A stretch of 64,000 nt of DNA from CAYFKJ01 sp964528595 (GTDB taxonomy: Bacteria; Pseudomonadota; Alphaproteobacteria; UBA2966), in contig CAZGTM010000005.1 of assembly GCA_964528595.1 (NCBI GenBank), positions 35,320 to 99,319 on the forward strand. Reading direction: 5' to 3'. Of this stretch, positions 26,946 to 38,394 are shown one piece after another. How positions within the stretch are numbered: position 1 is the first letter of the stretch; each line of letters starts with the position of its first letter. Position numbers and translations under genes: made by a program. The notes below the pieces were generated by a model. It saw only the letters and a program-made list of their open reading frames with translations, ran no database searches and had not been told where the DNA came from.

Positions 26946-27881
26946 CTATACCCTCTCGATAATCTTTTCGCCGAACAGTCCCTGCGGCCGGAACAGCAGG
27001 AAGACCATGGCGAGCATGTAAGCAAACCAGTTTTCGATGGCGCCGCCGACCAGCGGCCCCCAATAAATCTCGGCGATTTTCTCGCCGACGCCGATAATCA
27101 GGCCGCCGACGATGGCCCCCGGCACCGAGGTAAATCCGCCCAGGATCAGCACGGGCAGCGCCTTCAGGGCGATCAGCGACAGGCTGAACTGCACGCCCGA
27201 CTTGGTGCCCCACATGATGCCGGCGACGAGGCCGACAAAACCGGCGACCGACCAGACGATGATCCAGATGGTCTTGAGCGGAATACCGACCGACAACGCA
27301 GCCTGGTGATCGTCGGCCACGGCGCGCAGCGCCCGGCCGATGGCGGTTTTCTGGAAAAAGATAGCCAGCGCTGCGACCAGCACGGCGCCGATCCCTGCGG
27401 CCCAGATGTCGAACTCGTTCAGCAGCATGCCGCCTAAGTCGAAAGATTCATCGGGAATACCGACGTCAAGGCGGTGAATGTCGGAACCCCAAACGGTCTC
27501 GCCGAAGCCCTCCAGGAAAAAGGTGATGCCGATGGTCGCCATGAACAGGATAATGTCCGGCTGGTTGACCAACGGTCTGAGGACCAGACGTTCGATCACC
27601 ACCGCCACCATCACCATGACGCCGCCGGCAATGATGATGGCCAGCCAGACCGGCACGCCGCGTTCCATCAGGCCGACCAGCGTCAGGGCCGCGAACAGCA
27701 CCATGGCGCCCTGGGCAAAGTTGAAGACGCCCGAGGCCTTGAAGATCAGCACGAAACCCAACGCCACCAGCGAATACATGACACCCGTCAGCAGCCCGCT
27801 GACGATAACCTCGGCGAAAAATATGGGTGAGTCCGCCATGTCCAGGAACGGGCTCACGAAAATGGCCGTTAAGACATCCAT
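26946..27881 (-). CDS. livH: ABC transporter permease, LivH type (Liv system 2)
   Basis: This is the partner permease, 311 residues with about eight membrane segments. Family markers are ALGFVLIFKASGVFNFAQGA near residue 41 and GGFTSVPGAIVGGLIIG near 248. It lies six bases after livG and four bases before livM, so these three genes are tightly packed. Confidence 0.92.
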   Translation of the reverse strand: MDVLTAIFVSPFLDMADSPIFFAEVIVSGLLTGVMYSLVALGFVLIFKASGVFNFAQGAMVLFAALTLVGLMERGVPVWLAIIIAGGVMVMVAVVIERLVLRPLVNQPDIILFMATIGITFFLEGFGETVWGSDIHRLDVGIPDESFDLGGMLLNEFDIWAAGIGAVLVAALAIFFQKTAIGRALRAVADDHQAALSVGIPLKTIWIIVWSVAGFVGLVAGIMWGTKSGVQFSLSLIALKALPVLILGGFTSVPGAIVGGLIIGVGEKIAEIYWGPLVGGAIENWFAYMLAMVFLLFRPQGLFGEKIIERV

Positions 27882-27887
27882 TCCGCG

Positions 27888-28682
27888 TTACTCCTCGTGG
27901 GCGACGCCGAGATAGGCATCGATAACGTTTTGGTCGCCGCGAACTTCGTCGGGAAGTCCGTCCGCAATTTTTTCACCGTGGTCGAGCACGACGACGTGGT
28001 CCGAAATATCCATCACCACGCCCATGTCGTGCTCGATCAGGGCGATGGTGGTGCCGAACTCGTCGTTGACGTCGAGAACGAAGCGGCACATGTCCTCTTT
28101 TTCCTCGACGTTCATGCCGGCCATGGGCTCGTCCAGCAGCAGGAGATCGGGCTCGGCCGCCAGGGCGCGGCCCAACTCCACGCGTTTTTGCAAACCGTAG
28201 GGCAGGCGTCCCACCGGGACCTTGCGGATCGCCTCGATTTCCAGGAAATCGATGATGTTTTCGACGAACTCGCGGTGTTCCAGCTCTTCCTTCCGCGCCG
28301 GTCCAAGATGCAGGGCCTGCAAAAGGAAGTTTGTTTTCATGCGCAGGTTCCGGCCCGTCATGATGTTGTCCAGCGTCGTCATGCCGCGGAACAGCGCAAC
28401 GTTCTGGAACGTTCGCGCGATGCCGTTGGCGGCGGCGGCGTGGGGTTTCATCTGGCTGCGCACCTCGCCCTTGAAGGCGATGGTGCCTTCCTGGGGATGG
28501 TAGAACCCGTTGATGCAGTTCAGCATCGAGGTCTTACCGGCGCCGTTGGGGCCGATGATGGCGCAAATCTCGTGTTCGCGGATCTCGAAGCTCACCCCGA
28601 TGATCGCTTTGACGCCGCCGAACGACAAACTGATGTTGTCTATCTTCAGGACGGTATCGCCGATTTTCTTAGGCTCGTTCAT
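27888..28682 (-). CDS. livG: ABC transporter ATPase, LivG type (Liv system 2)
   Basis: This is the second ATPase of system 2. Walker A is GPNGAGKTSMLNCI (about 43-56), the signature LPYGLQKRVELGR, Walker B LLLLDEPMAGMN and IEHDMGVVMDI at the switch. Length is 264 residues. It starts 69 bases after the acyl-CoA ligase stop. Confidence 0.92.
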   Translation of the reverse strand: MNEPKKIGDTVLKIDNISLSFGGVKAIIGVSFEIREHEICAIIGPNGAGKTSMLNCINGFYHPQEGTIAFKGEVRSQMKPHAAAANGIARTFQNVALFRGMTTLDNIMTGRNLRMKTNFLLQALHLGPARKEELEHREFVENIIDFLEIEAIRKVPVGRLPYGLQKRVELGRALAAEPDLLLLDEPMAGMNVEEKEDMCRFVLDVNDEFGTTIALIEHDMGVVMDISDHVVVLDHGEKIADGLPDEVRGDQNVIDAYLGVAHEE

Positions 28683-28751
28683 ATTGGCATCGTCACTCGG
28701 AAACTAAGGAAAATGGTGGGGTGAAAGGATTTTGTCCGCCGCAGGCAGGCC

Positions 28752-30716
28752 TCAGCCTGTCTTTTGCAGCGTCTGGTAGGTCTCGGCGTCGCGGATCTTG
28801 AGGTTCGCCTTGATGACGCCCTCGCGGCCGTTCTCGAAGGTAACCTGGGCTTCGACCTTGATCTCCTGTTTGTCGGAATAAAGCGCGTCAACCAGTTCCT
28901 GGAAGCGGTCGAAAATGATGCGGCGGCGAACCTTGCCCGTGCGGGTCAGTTCGCCGTCGTCGGCGTCCAGCATCTTATGCAGGATCATGAAGCGCTTGAT
29001 CTGGGACCCCGCCAGTTTGGGATCTTCCGCCAGACTCCGGTTGACATACTCAATGTGACTTTGAACCGTGGCGTAAACCTCGTCCAGGGCGGCCAAATCG
29101 GTATAGCTGGTGTAGTTGAGGTTGTTGCGTTCCGCCCAGTTGCCGACCGATTCGAGGTCAATGTTGATGAAGGCGGCGGCGTAATCGCGCTCATCGCCGA
29201 AGCAAACGGCCTCGCGGATGTCGGGGAAGAACTTCAGTTTGTTCTCCAGGAACTTGGGCGCGAACATGGTGCCGTCATTGAATTTGCCGACGTCCTTGGC
29301 GCGGTCGATGATGCGGATGTGGCCGCGTTCGTCGATGTAGCCGGCATCGCCGGTGTGGACCCAGCCGTCGTCGGTTTTGGTTTCCTTGGTGGCTTCGTCG
29401 TTCTTGTAATAGCCGACGAAGACGCCGGGGCTGCGGTACATTACTTCGCCGGTGTCCTCGGCGATGCGGATTTCGCACTCAGGTGCCGGGATGCCGACGG
29501 TCTCTGAAGATACCTCGTCGTCGGGCTGGATGGTGACGTAGACGCTGCCTTCGGTCTGACCGAACAGTTGTTTCAGGTTGACGCCGATGGAACGGTAAAA
29601 CTCGAAGACTTCCGGCCCGATGGCCTCGCCGCCGGTATAGGCGATGCGGATGTTGTTGAAGCCCAGTGAATCGCGCAGCGGTCCGTAAACCAGATATTTT
29701 CCGAGACCGTAGAGCATGCGTTCGCCGAAACTCGTCTCGCGGCCTTCCAGCAGGCGGATGCCGATATGTTTGGCGACATCGAGGAAGTAGTGAAAGAGTT
29801 TCCGCTTGATCCAGCTGGCATCCTCCATGCGCACCATGACCTGGGTGATGATGCCTTCGAAGACGCGCGGCGGGGCAAAGAAGGAGGTCGGTCCCAGTTC
29901 GCGCAAGTCGATCATGACGGTGTCTGAGCTTTCCGGGCAATTGACGGTGTAGCCCGCCACCATCGCCTGTGCGTAGGAAATCAAATGGTCTCCGACCCAG
30001 GCCATGGGCAGGTAGGCAATGACGTTGTCGGTATCCCGGAAGCGCTCGCGGGCGTTGGCGTTGCGCGCCGTCACGATGCAGTTGTCGTAAGAAAGCATGA
30101 CGCCCTTGGGACGGCCCGTGGTGCCCGACGTATAGAGGATGACCGCGACGTCCGCGCCTTCGCCCTGGGCAACTTCGTCGGCGTAAAAGTCGGGATTGTC
30201 GGCGTCGAAGCGGCGGCCGCGCTCCTGGATTTCGGTAAAGGCGAAGACGTCGGCCTGGCGGTAGTGCCGCATGCCGCGGGGATCTTTGTAGATGACGGTG
30301 TCAAGCTTAGGGCAGCGCTCGCGGATCGACAGCACCTTATCGGTCTGTTCCTGGTCCTCGACCACGGCGAAGCGGACTTCGGAGTGTTCGAGGACGTATT
30401 GCATCTCCTCGGCCACCGCGTCCTGATAGAGCGGCACCGGCACGCCGCCCAGCGCCTGGATGGCGGTCATCGCCATGTAGAGTTCGGGCCGGTTGTCGCC
30501 GACTATCGCCACCTTGTCGCCGCGCACCATGCCGTGGCTGGCCAGCCCGCAGGCCAGTGAACGTACCGTGTCCTGCGTTTTTTCCCAGGTCCAGGTCAGC
30601 CAGATGCCGAGATCCTTCTCGCGCATGGCGACCCGCTCGGCTCGGTTTTGAGCGTGATCCAGCAGCAATTTCGGAAAGGTGTCGAGGCGGGTCAACGAAT
30701 CCTGGGTTTTGCTCAT
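28752..30716 (-). CDS. Long-chain-type acyl-CoA synthetase (AMP-forming)
   Basis: This ANL-family ligase forms acyl-CoA from an acid, ATP and CoA. The P-loop is LYTSGTTGRPKGVMLSYDN near residue 205, the A5 region GQTEGSVYVTIQPDD near 395, A7 HTGDAGYIDERGHI and A8 RIIDRAKDVGKFNDG. At 654 residues it is like the FAA1/FadD15 group rather than short FadD. ATG 30716 (MSKTQDSLTRL) is preferred over a start at 30755. It is the first gene of the Liv-2 operon, and a ligase at the head of a solute transporter operon suggests uptake coupled to thioesterification. Confidence 0.9.
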   Translation of the reverse strand: MSKTQDSLTRLDTFPKLLLDHAQNRAERVAMREKDLGIWLTWTWEKTQDTVRSLACGLASHGMVRGDKVAIVGDNRPELYMAMTAIQALGGVPVPLYQDAVAEEMQYVLEHSEVRFAVVEDQEQTDKVLSIRERCPKLDTVIYKDPRGMRHYRQADVFAFTEIQERGRRFDADNPDFYADEVAQGEGADVAVILYTSGTTGRPKGVMLSYDNCIVTARNANARERFRDTDNVIAYLPMAWVGDHLISYAQAMVAGYTVNCPESSDTVMIDLRELGPTSFFAPPRVFEGIITQVMVRMEDASWIKRKLFHYFLDVAKHIGIRLLEGRETSFGERMLYGLGKYLVYGPLRDSLGFNNIRIAYTGGEAIGPEVFEFYRSIGVNLKQLFGQTEGSVYVTIQPDDEVSSETVGIPAPECEIRIAEDTGEVMYRSPGVFVGYYKNDEATKETKTDDGWVHTGDAGYIDERGHIRIIDRAKDVGKFNDGTMFAPKFLENKLKFFPDIREAVCFGDERDYAAAFINIDLESVGNWAERNNLNYTSYTDLAALDEVYATVQSHIEYVNRSLAEDPKLAGSQIKRFMILHKMLDADDGELTRTGKVRRRIIFDRFQELVDALYSDKQEIKVEAQVTFENGREGVIKANLKIRDAETYQTLQKTG

Positions 30717-30913
30717 GGCCGAACTCCGGTCTTGGTTTGTATTGCGGGGAGGCAACGCACAAGGGCGTCAGACACGGCAAGCCGTTGGCCGGTGGCGGGG
30801 CCACCTAAGCCGGTTCTGTCGGACACGACGAAAAACTGGTGCGGACAGTGGTGTCTAGTCACGCTTCCCTGCATTCTCCCTGAACGACCGGTTGGTCCGG
30901 CTCTTGTTCTGGT

Positions 30914-30928
30914 GGTTGACTATCAACC
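30914..30928. promoter_or_regulatory. Dyad upstream of the CoA-ligase/Liv-2 operon
   Basis: GGTTGA-CTA-TCAACC is a perfect 6-base dyad with a three-base centre, the size of a typical TetR or GntR operator half-site pair. It lies about 200 bases before the first operon gene, in the 308-base gap 30717-31024. No regulator gene is adjacent. Confidence 0.4.
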
Positions 30929-30962
30929 CAAGTTACCCCAAAGCGGGGGGCAAATTGGGCTC

Positions 30963-30989
30963 GCCACAATACCAATATTGTTTGGCGGC
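30963..30989. repeat. Interrupted palindrome in the gap between ligase and crotonase genes
   Basis: CGCC and GGCG arms enclose CAATA-CCAA-TATTG, giving a two-part stem. It lies in the 308-base non-coding gap 30717-31024. The rest of this gap shows no gene and no recognised RNA. It might end transcription from the crotonase or belong to the ligase promoter region. Confidence 0.3.
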
Positions 30990-31024
30990 GCAACACCCGC
31001 GATTCAATTCACGAATAGAGCGGT

Positions 31025-31819
31025 CTATTTGGTGATTTCCCTCGGCGCCTTGCCGCCGTGGCGGCCGGCTCCTTCCGCGAACCTTTTTGCCCCGCCGACC
31101 GCTTCGTTCTCGAGAGCCGCCCGCCCGAATTCAAATTCACGCAGCATGGCGTCTTCCAGCGACCGGCCCTGTTGCTCATAGGCCGAGGCCCGGTCGGAGC
31201 GCATGCAGATTTGCGGCAGGGTGCAAAGCTCGGCGCCCAGGTCTTCGGCCGCGGCGCGGGCCTGGCCGGACGGCACGACACGGTTGACCAAGCCCATGGC
31301 CAGGGCCTCGGCGGCATCAACGCCCCGGCCGGTCAGGATTAGGTCCAGTGCGCGGCCCATGCCGACGATGCGGGGCAGGCGCACCGTGCCGCCGTCGATC
31401 AGAGGCACGCCCCAGCGCCGGCAATAGACGCCGAGGACGGCGTCTTCCTCGGCCACGCGCATATCGCACCAAAGCGCCAATTCCAGCCCGCCCGCGACGG
31501 CGTGGCCGGCAATGGCGCCGATCACCGGTTTGGAAAGCTGCAGGCGGGAGATGCCCATGGGCCCGTCACCGTCCGACTCGAGCCGGTTGGTGCGCGCGCC
31601 GTCCGCTCCTTCCGCCACCGCCTTGAGGTCGGCGCCGGCGCAGAACCCACCGTGATCGCCCCACAACACGCCGACGCGGGCATTGTCATCGGCCTCGAAT
31701 TCCCGGAAGGCGGCGGCCAGGGCCTCGGCGGTCGGGCGGTCGACGGCATTCCTCACCTCCGGCCGGTCGATGATCACCGTGGTGACCTGTCCGTTCTTTT
31801 CGACCCTGACGTTCATCAT
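31025..31819 (-). CDS. Enoyl-CoA hydratase/isomerase (crotonase) family protein
   Basis: Crotonase-fold enzymes hydrate or isomerise CoA thioesters. The oxyanion-hole segments are GGFCAGADLKAV (about residues 57-68) and GHAVAGGLELALWCDMRVA (about 103-121). The region WGVPLIDGGTVRLPRIVG corresponds to the active-site loop. Length is 264 residues from the first of two tandem ATGs (31819 or 31816; GGGAG upstream slightly favours the second). The frame stays open to 33703 on this strand, but that extension is antisense to the TPP gene and is not coding. It is divergent from the TPP enzyme. Confidence 0.88.
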   Translation of the reverse strand: MMNVRVEKNGQVTTVIIDRPEVRNAVDRPTAEALAAAFREFEADDNARVGVLWGDHGGFCAGADLKAVAEGADGARTNRLESDGDGPMGISRLQLSKPVIGAIAGHAVAGGLELALWCDMRVAEEDAVLGVYCRRWGVPLIDGGTVRLPRIVGMGRALDLILTGRGVDAAEALAMGLVNRVVPSGQARAAAEDLGAELCTLPQICMRSDRASAYEQQGRSLEDAMLREFEFGRAALENEAVGGAKRFAEGAGRHGGKAPREITK

Positions 31820-31918
31820 TTGCTCCCATGTTGGCAGTTCGCGCGAATTGCGCAGAATGTTGAGGGCTATATTGTGAACAGCGACGCCAACGATCAACTC
31901 CGGAAACGGGACGCCCGC

Positions 31919-33622
31919 ATGACAGACGCTCCTTCGAACAGTTTGAACGGCGCCGAAGCCATGGTCCGCATGCTGCAGGCCCACGGCGTGAAGCATGTCT
32001 TCGGACTTTGCGGCGATACCTCGTTGCCGTTTTATGATGCGCTTTACCGATTGGACCACGGCATCGAGCATATCTTGACGCGGGACGAACGCTCGGCGGC
32101 TTACATGGCGGACGCCTACGCCCGGGTAACGGGGCGCGTCGGCGTCTGCGAAGGACCCAGCGGCGGCGGCGCCACCCACATCCTGCCCGGCGTGGTCGAA
32201 GCCAACGACTCCTCGATCCCCGTGCTGTCGATCACTTCGGATGTGTCGGTGACGGCGCGGGGGCGCTACCCGCTCACCGAACTCGCACAGGACGAATTGT
32301 TCCGCCCCCTGACCAAGTGGAACGGCGTGATCGACCAGGCGGCCCGCCTGCCGGGCATGGTGCGGACGGCCTTTCGGGCGATGACGACGGGGCGTCCCGG
32401 CGCCGCCCACCTCGGCCTGCCGTTCGACGTGCAAAACGCGCCCGTCGACGCGGACGACATTTGGGCCCAAGCCGAGCTCGGCGCCTACCCCGCTTGGCCC
32501 GCCGAGCCCGACCCGGGCGCCATCGAGGCGGCGCTGGCGGCGATCCTGGCGGCAAGCCATCCCGTCGTGATCTGCGGCGGCGGGCTGGTGGCGGCGGGCG
32601 GGATGCGCGAACTCCAAACCTTTGCCGAACGGCTCGATATCGCCGTCGCCACCACGGTCAGCGGGCAAGGCTGCCTGGCCGACGATCATGCCAACAACCT
32701 GGGCGTCGTCGGCAGCAACGGGGGCGTGCCGGCGACACGGGCGCTGGTGGACGCCGCCGACCTCGTGATTTTCGTCGGCTGCCGCGCCGGCTCCGTCACC
32801 ACGGAACGCTGGTGCTCGCCGAAACCCGGCATCAAGGTGGTCCATGTCGATTGCGATGCCATGGCCATTTCGGCCAACTACCTGACCGACGTCGCCGTGG
32901 TCTCGGATGCCCGCCGGGCCTTCGCGGCATTCAACCGGGCACTCGACGAGACTGGCGGGAGCCAGACCGGTTTCGGGGGAAGCGCCGTTGTTGCCGCCGC
33001 CAAGGCCGAAAAGTTTGCCGCCTTCGATGCGCTCGCCGCCTCTCCGGAGGCGCCGATCAAGCCTGAACGCGTGATCGCGGACCTCAACGCCGTGCTGCCG
33101 GACGACGCCGTCGTGGTGGCCGATCCCGGCACGCCGTGTCCCTACGTTTCGGCCTTTTACCGCTTTCCCCGCGCGGGCCGGTATTTTATCTCCAACCGCG
33201 CTCACGGCGCGCTGGGCTACTCGCTCTCCGCCGCCGTCGGCGCCCGCATCGGCCGGCCCACGTCCAAGGTGGTGTCGCTGATGGGCGACGGCAGTTTCGG
33301 CTTCACAGTGGGCGAGCTTGAAACCGTCGTCCGGCTCAAGCTGCCGATCACCTTCGTGGTCTTTTCCAACGCCGTCTTCGGCTGGATCAAGGCCGGCCAA
33401 AAAGTCGCTTATCAGGAGCGCTATTTTTCGGTGGATTTTTCGCGCACCGACCACGCCGCCGTGGCCGCCGCCTACGGTCTGAAGACGGCGCGCGTTGAGG
33501 ATCCAGAGCAATTGCGCCGGGCCCTTGGTGATGCGGTGGCATACGGCGGCCCGTCGCTGGTCGATGTCATTTGCCAACCCCTGCAGGATGCCCAAGCGCC
33601 GGTCAGCGAGTGGATTGCCTGA
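31919..33622 (+). CDS. Thiamine-pyrophosphate-dependent enzyme, acetolactate-synthase-like
   Basis: The protein has the three-domain layout of the acetolactate synthase/oxalyl-CoA decarboxylase family: PYR domain with the TPP-activating glutamate E57 (RDERSAAYMADAYARVTG), central domain with VVICGGGLVAAGG, and PP domain with the metal-binding GDGSFGF...N motif. The 567 residues are normal. The substrate, a 2-oxo acid or acyl-CoA, is not evident. An open frame upstream overlaps the crotonase region; ATG 31919 (MTDAPSNSLNG) fits the family start. The oxygenase gene follows after only seven bases, so the two are probably cotranscribed. Confidence 0.85.
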   Translation: MTDAPSNSLNGAEAMVRMLQAHGVKHVFGLCGDTSLPFYDALYRLDHGIEHILTRDERSAAYMADAYARVTGRVGVCEGPSGGGATHILPGVVEANDSSIPVLSITSDVSVTARGRYPLTELAQDELFRPLTKWNGVIDQAARLPGMVRTAFRAMTTGRPGAAHLGLPFDVQNAPVDADDIWAQAELGAYPAWPAEPDPGAIEAALAAILAASHPVVICGGGLVAAGGMRELQTFAERLDIAVATTVSGQGCLADDHANNLGVVGSNGGVPATRALVDAADLVIFVGCRAGSVTTERWCSPKPGIKVVHVDCDAMAISANYLTDVAVVSDARRAFAAFNRALDETGGSQTGFGGSAVVAAAKAEKFAAFDALAASPEAPIKPERVIADLNAVLPDDAVVVADPGTPCPYVSAFYRFPRAGRYFISNRAHGALGYSLSAAVGARIGRPTSKVVSLMGDGSFGFTVGELETVVRLKLPITFVVFSNAVFGWIKAGQKVAYQERYFSVDFSRTDHAAVAAAYGLKTARVEDPEQLRRALGDAVAYGGPSLVDVICQPLQDAQAPVSEWIA

Positions 33623-33629
33623 GGCTTTC

Positions 33630-34610
33630 ATGTCCCGCACAGCCGAAATCCCCATCATCGATGTTTCGCCCCTGCGACATGGAGCGGCGTCGGAGATAGA
33701 CACGCTGGTGCGGGAATTCGCCGCGGCGTATGGCGATGTGGGTTTCGGTTACATCGTCAATCACGGTATCGACGAGAGCTTGATCGCGTCCGTGTTCCAG
33801 GCCTCGGCCCGGTTTCACGCGCTGCCGCTTGAAGCCAAGATGGCGGTCGAACTGAACCGGCTACATCGCGGCTATATTCCCATCGATACGTCCACCGACG
33901 TCAATTCGAAACTGGCGGAGGTGAGCAAGCCGAACCAGTCCCAGTCGTACATGATGATGCGAGAGGACGAGCCCGGCAGCCCCGACGTCTTGAACGGCGC
34001 CTACCTGGCCGGCCCAAACCAATGGCCGGCGCTGGCCGGGTTCAGGGCAGAGGTAACCGCCTATAACGACGCCATGTGCGGGTTGGGCCAGGGTCTGATG
34101 AAGGTTGCCGCATTGGCGATCGGCGCCGATCCGGCGGAACTTCTCGGGGCTTTCGAAACGCCCACCACGTGGCTGCGTTTGCTCCATTATCCGCCCCGGC
34201 CGCCGGCCAGTGCCGATGATCTATACGGCTCGGCGCCCCACACGGATTTCGGTTGTCTCACCATATTGGCTCAGGACGACGTCGGCGGCCTGCAGGTCAT
34301 GACGCCGTCGGGCGACTGGATCGACGCGCCGGTGATACCCGGATCGTTCGTCGTCAACGTGGGAGACATGCTGCACCGCTGGAGTAACGGCCGGCTCAAG
34401 TCGACGCCTCACCGGGTCATCAACCGGTCGGGCCGGGAGCGCTATTCCTGCCCCTTCTTCTACGACCCTCATGTCGATACGGAAATCGCGCCTCTCGCCG
34501 CGTGCATATCGGCGGACCGGCCTGCTCGGTACGAACCCCTGATATTCGGCGATTTCCTCCGGGCCGAGCTTGAAGCCGGCTACGACAAACACAAGGAAAC
34601 CGCGCCGTAG
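33630..34610 (+). CDS. 2-oxoglutarate/Fe(II)-type oxygenase, isopenicillin-N-synthase-like
   Basis: The N-terminal DIOX_N region (IPIIDVSPL; VGFGYIVNHGID) and C-terminal double-stranded beta-helix are both present. The iron triad is H204, D206 (APHTDFG) and H261 (TPHRVIN), and the cosubstrate-binding RxS is R271-S273 (ERYSCPFFY). All key residues are intact. Length is 326 residues. Family members hydroxylate or desaturate small molecules or form ethylene; the substrate is unknown. It lies seven bases behind the TPP enzyme. Confidence 0.88.
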   Translation: MSRTAEIPIIDVSPLRHGAASEIDTLVREFAAAYGDVGFGYIVNHGIDESLIASVFQASARFHALPLEAKMAVELNRLHRGYIPIDTSTDVNSKLAEVSKPNQSQSYMMMREDEPGSPDVLNGAYLAGPNQWPALAGFRAEVTAYNDAMCGLGQGLMKVAALAIGADPAELLGAFETPTTWLRLLHYPPRPPASADDLYGSAPHTDFGCLTILAQDDVGGLQVMTPSGDWIDAPVIPGSFVVNVGDMLHRWSNGRLKSTPHRVINRSGRERYSCPFFYDPHVDTEIAPLAACISADRPARYEPLIFGDFLRAELEAGYDKHKETAP

Positions 34611-34621
34611 GCGGCAAACAC

Positions 34622-34650
34622 TTGCAGGCGGCGGACGATGGTTCTACAAC
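34622..34650 (+). promoter_or_regulatory. Predicted sigma70-type promoter for acnA
   Basis: TTGCAG (34622-34627), a 17-base spacer and TACAAC (34645-34650) match the alphaproteobacterial housekeeping pattern. It begins 12 bases after the oxygenase stop and 79 bases before the acnA start. Confidence 0.45.
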
Positions 34651-34680
34651 GCCCTTGAAAACCAAATCTTCAGATCGCGA

Positions 34681-34705
34681 GTGCGCCTCCCCCGAACCGG
34701 CGCAC
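34681..34705 (+). promoter_or_regulatory. Hairpin in the acnA leader
   Basis: GTGCGCC and GGCGCAC are perfect 7-base arms around an 11-base loop. The hairpin ends just upstream of the AAGGAGA ribosome-binding site, so it would be in the 5' UTR of the predicted transcript. A role in translation control is possible but unproven. Confidence 0.4.
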
Positions 34706-34728
34706 CGCCATTCCCAAGGAGAGATAAC

Positions 34729-37413
<2,685 letters not shown>

Positions 37414-37531
37414 ATCGCCGGTACTGACGGTTCTGCTGCCGGCGGAGGAAGTGCTCACTCCATCGTGATTCGCAGGTGTCCGGGCCGGGGCTTATGAATG
37501 ACCGGGTTGATCGTCGTTTCGGGGACAGAAG

Positions 37532-38305
37532 ATGCGAATTCGACAAAAAGACGGAATGTTCGTCCGGCCTATCCATGAGCTGATCGACGCGGTCCGGACC
37601 GGTCTGCTTGCCGCCGGCCTGTTCGCGCTGACGGCCTCGGCCGTATCGGCCGGCGAAAATACCAAGAACGTCGTCCTCGAACTTTTCACCAGCCAGGGCT
37701 GCTCGTCATGCCCGGCGGCGGATTCCCTGCTGGGTGAATTCGCCAAACGCGACAACGTCATCGCTCTGAGTTTTCATGTCGATTACTGGGACTACATCGG
37801 CTGGAAGGACACCTTCGCCTCCAAGGAAACGACGGACCGGCAGAAAGCTTACGGCCGCGCGCTGAACCAGAAATACGTCTATACGCCCGAGATCGTCGTC
37901 GGCGGCGCGCGGCACATGACGGGATCGGACAGCCGTGGCATCGAACGCGCCATCAAGGCGGCGCTGGCCGGGCAACCCGATGCGGCGCAGATCGAAATCG
38001 CCAAGACCGGCGGCGAACTGGAAGTCCGCCTGGCGCCGGGGCCGATCAAGGGCGCCGACGTTTGGCTGTTTGACATCGACCGGAAACACACCGTGGCCGT
38101 CGAACGCGGCGAAAACACGGGACGCAAGTTGAGCTACCACCACGTGGTCCGGCGCATCGAGCATCTCGGGCGCTGCTCCGGCCAAGCGGAAGCGTTCAAG
38201 CTGGACGCCGCCCGCGCGCAAAAGGCCGGCCGGGACGGTTTGGTCGTCGTCGTCCAGCCGCCGGGCCAAGGGCCGGTGCTGGGGGCCGCCAAGGTCTGGT
38301 TCTGA
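37532..38305 (+). CDS. DUF1223 family thioredoxin-like secreted protein
   Basis: An N-terminal hydrophobic segment (about 23-40, ending AVSA) looks like a signal peptide or anchor, although the preceding 20 residues make it unusually long; the internal ATG at codon 9 may be the real start. The mature part begins with VVLELFTSQGCSSCPAAD, a thioredoxin-like CSSC at C57-C60, followed by FHVDYWDYIGWKD, which is typical of DUF1223. Length is 257 residues. The function is unknown; a redox role in the envelope is likely. Confidence 0.85.
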   Translation: MRIRQKDGMFVRPIHELIDAVRTGLLAAGLFALTASAVSAGENTKNVVLELFTSQGCSSCPAADSLLGEFAKRDNVIALSFHVDYWDYIGWKDTFASKETTDRQKAYGRALNQKYVYTPEIVVGGARHMTGSDSRGIERAIKAALAGQPDAAQIEIAKTGGELEVRLAPGPIKGADVWLFDIDRKHTVAVERGENTGRKLSYHHVVRRIEHLGRCSGQAEAFKLDAARAQKAGRDGLVVVVQPPGQGPVLGAAKVWF

Positions 38306-38394
38306 CGCCAACGCCCATTCCCGTTTGACTTATCGGCGTGGTCGGGTTCAATACGGGGCCCCTCCACCCTTCCACCATCCACGGAAATTGACGA

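Noticed and set aside
31820..33703. Upstream half of a very long minus-strand open frame that joins the crotonase gene (31025-33703, 892 codons)
   Set aside because: It is antisense to the TPP enzyme gene, which has complete family motifs. The GC-rich third positions keep the opposite strand open. Only the crotonase part is real.
34570..34728. N-terminal extension of aconitase from an upstream ATG
   Set aside because: It overlaps the oxygenase gene and is basic and unlike the family; GTG 34729 has AAGGAGA and gives the normal length.
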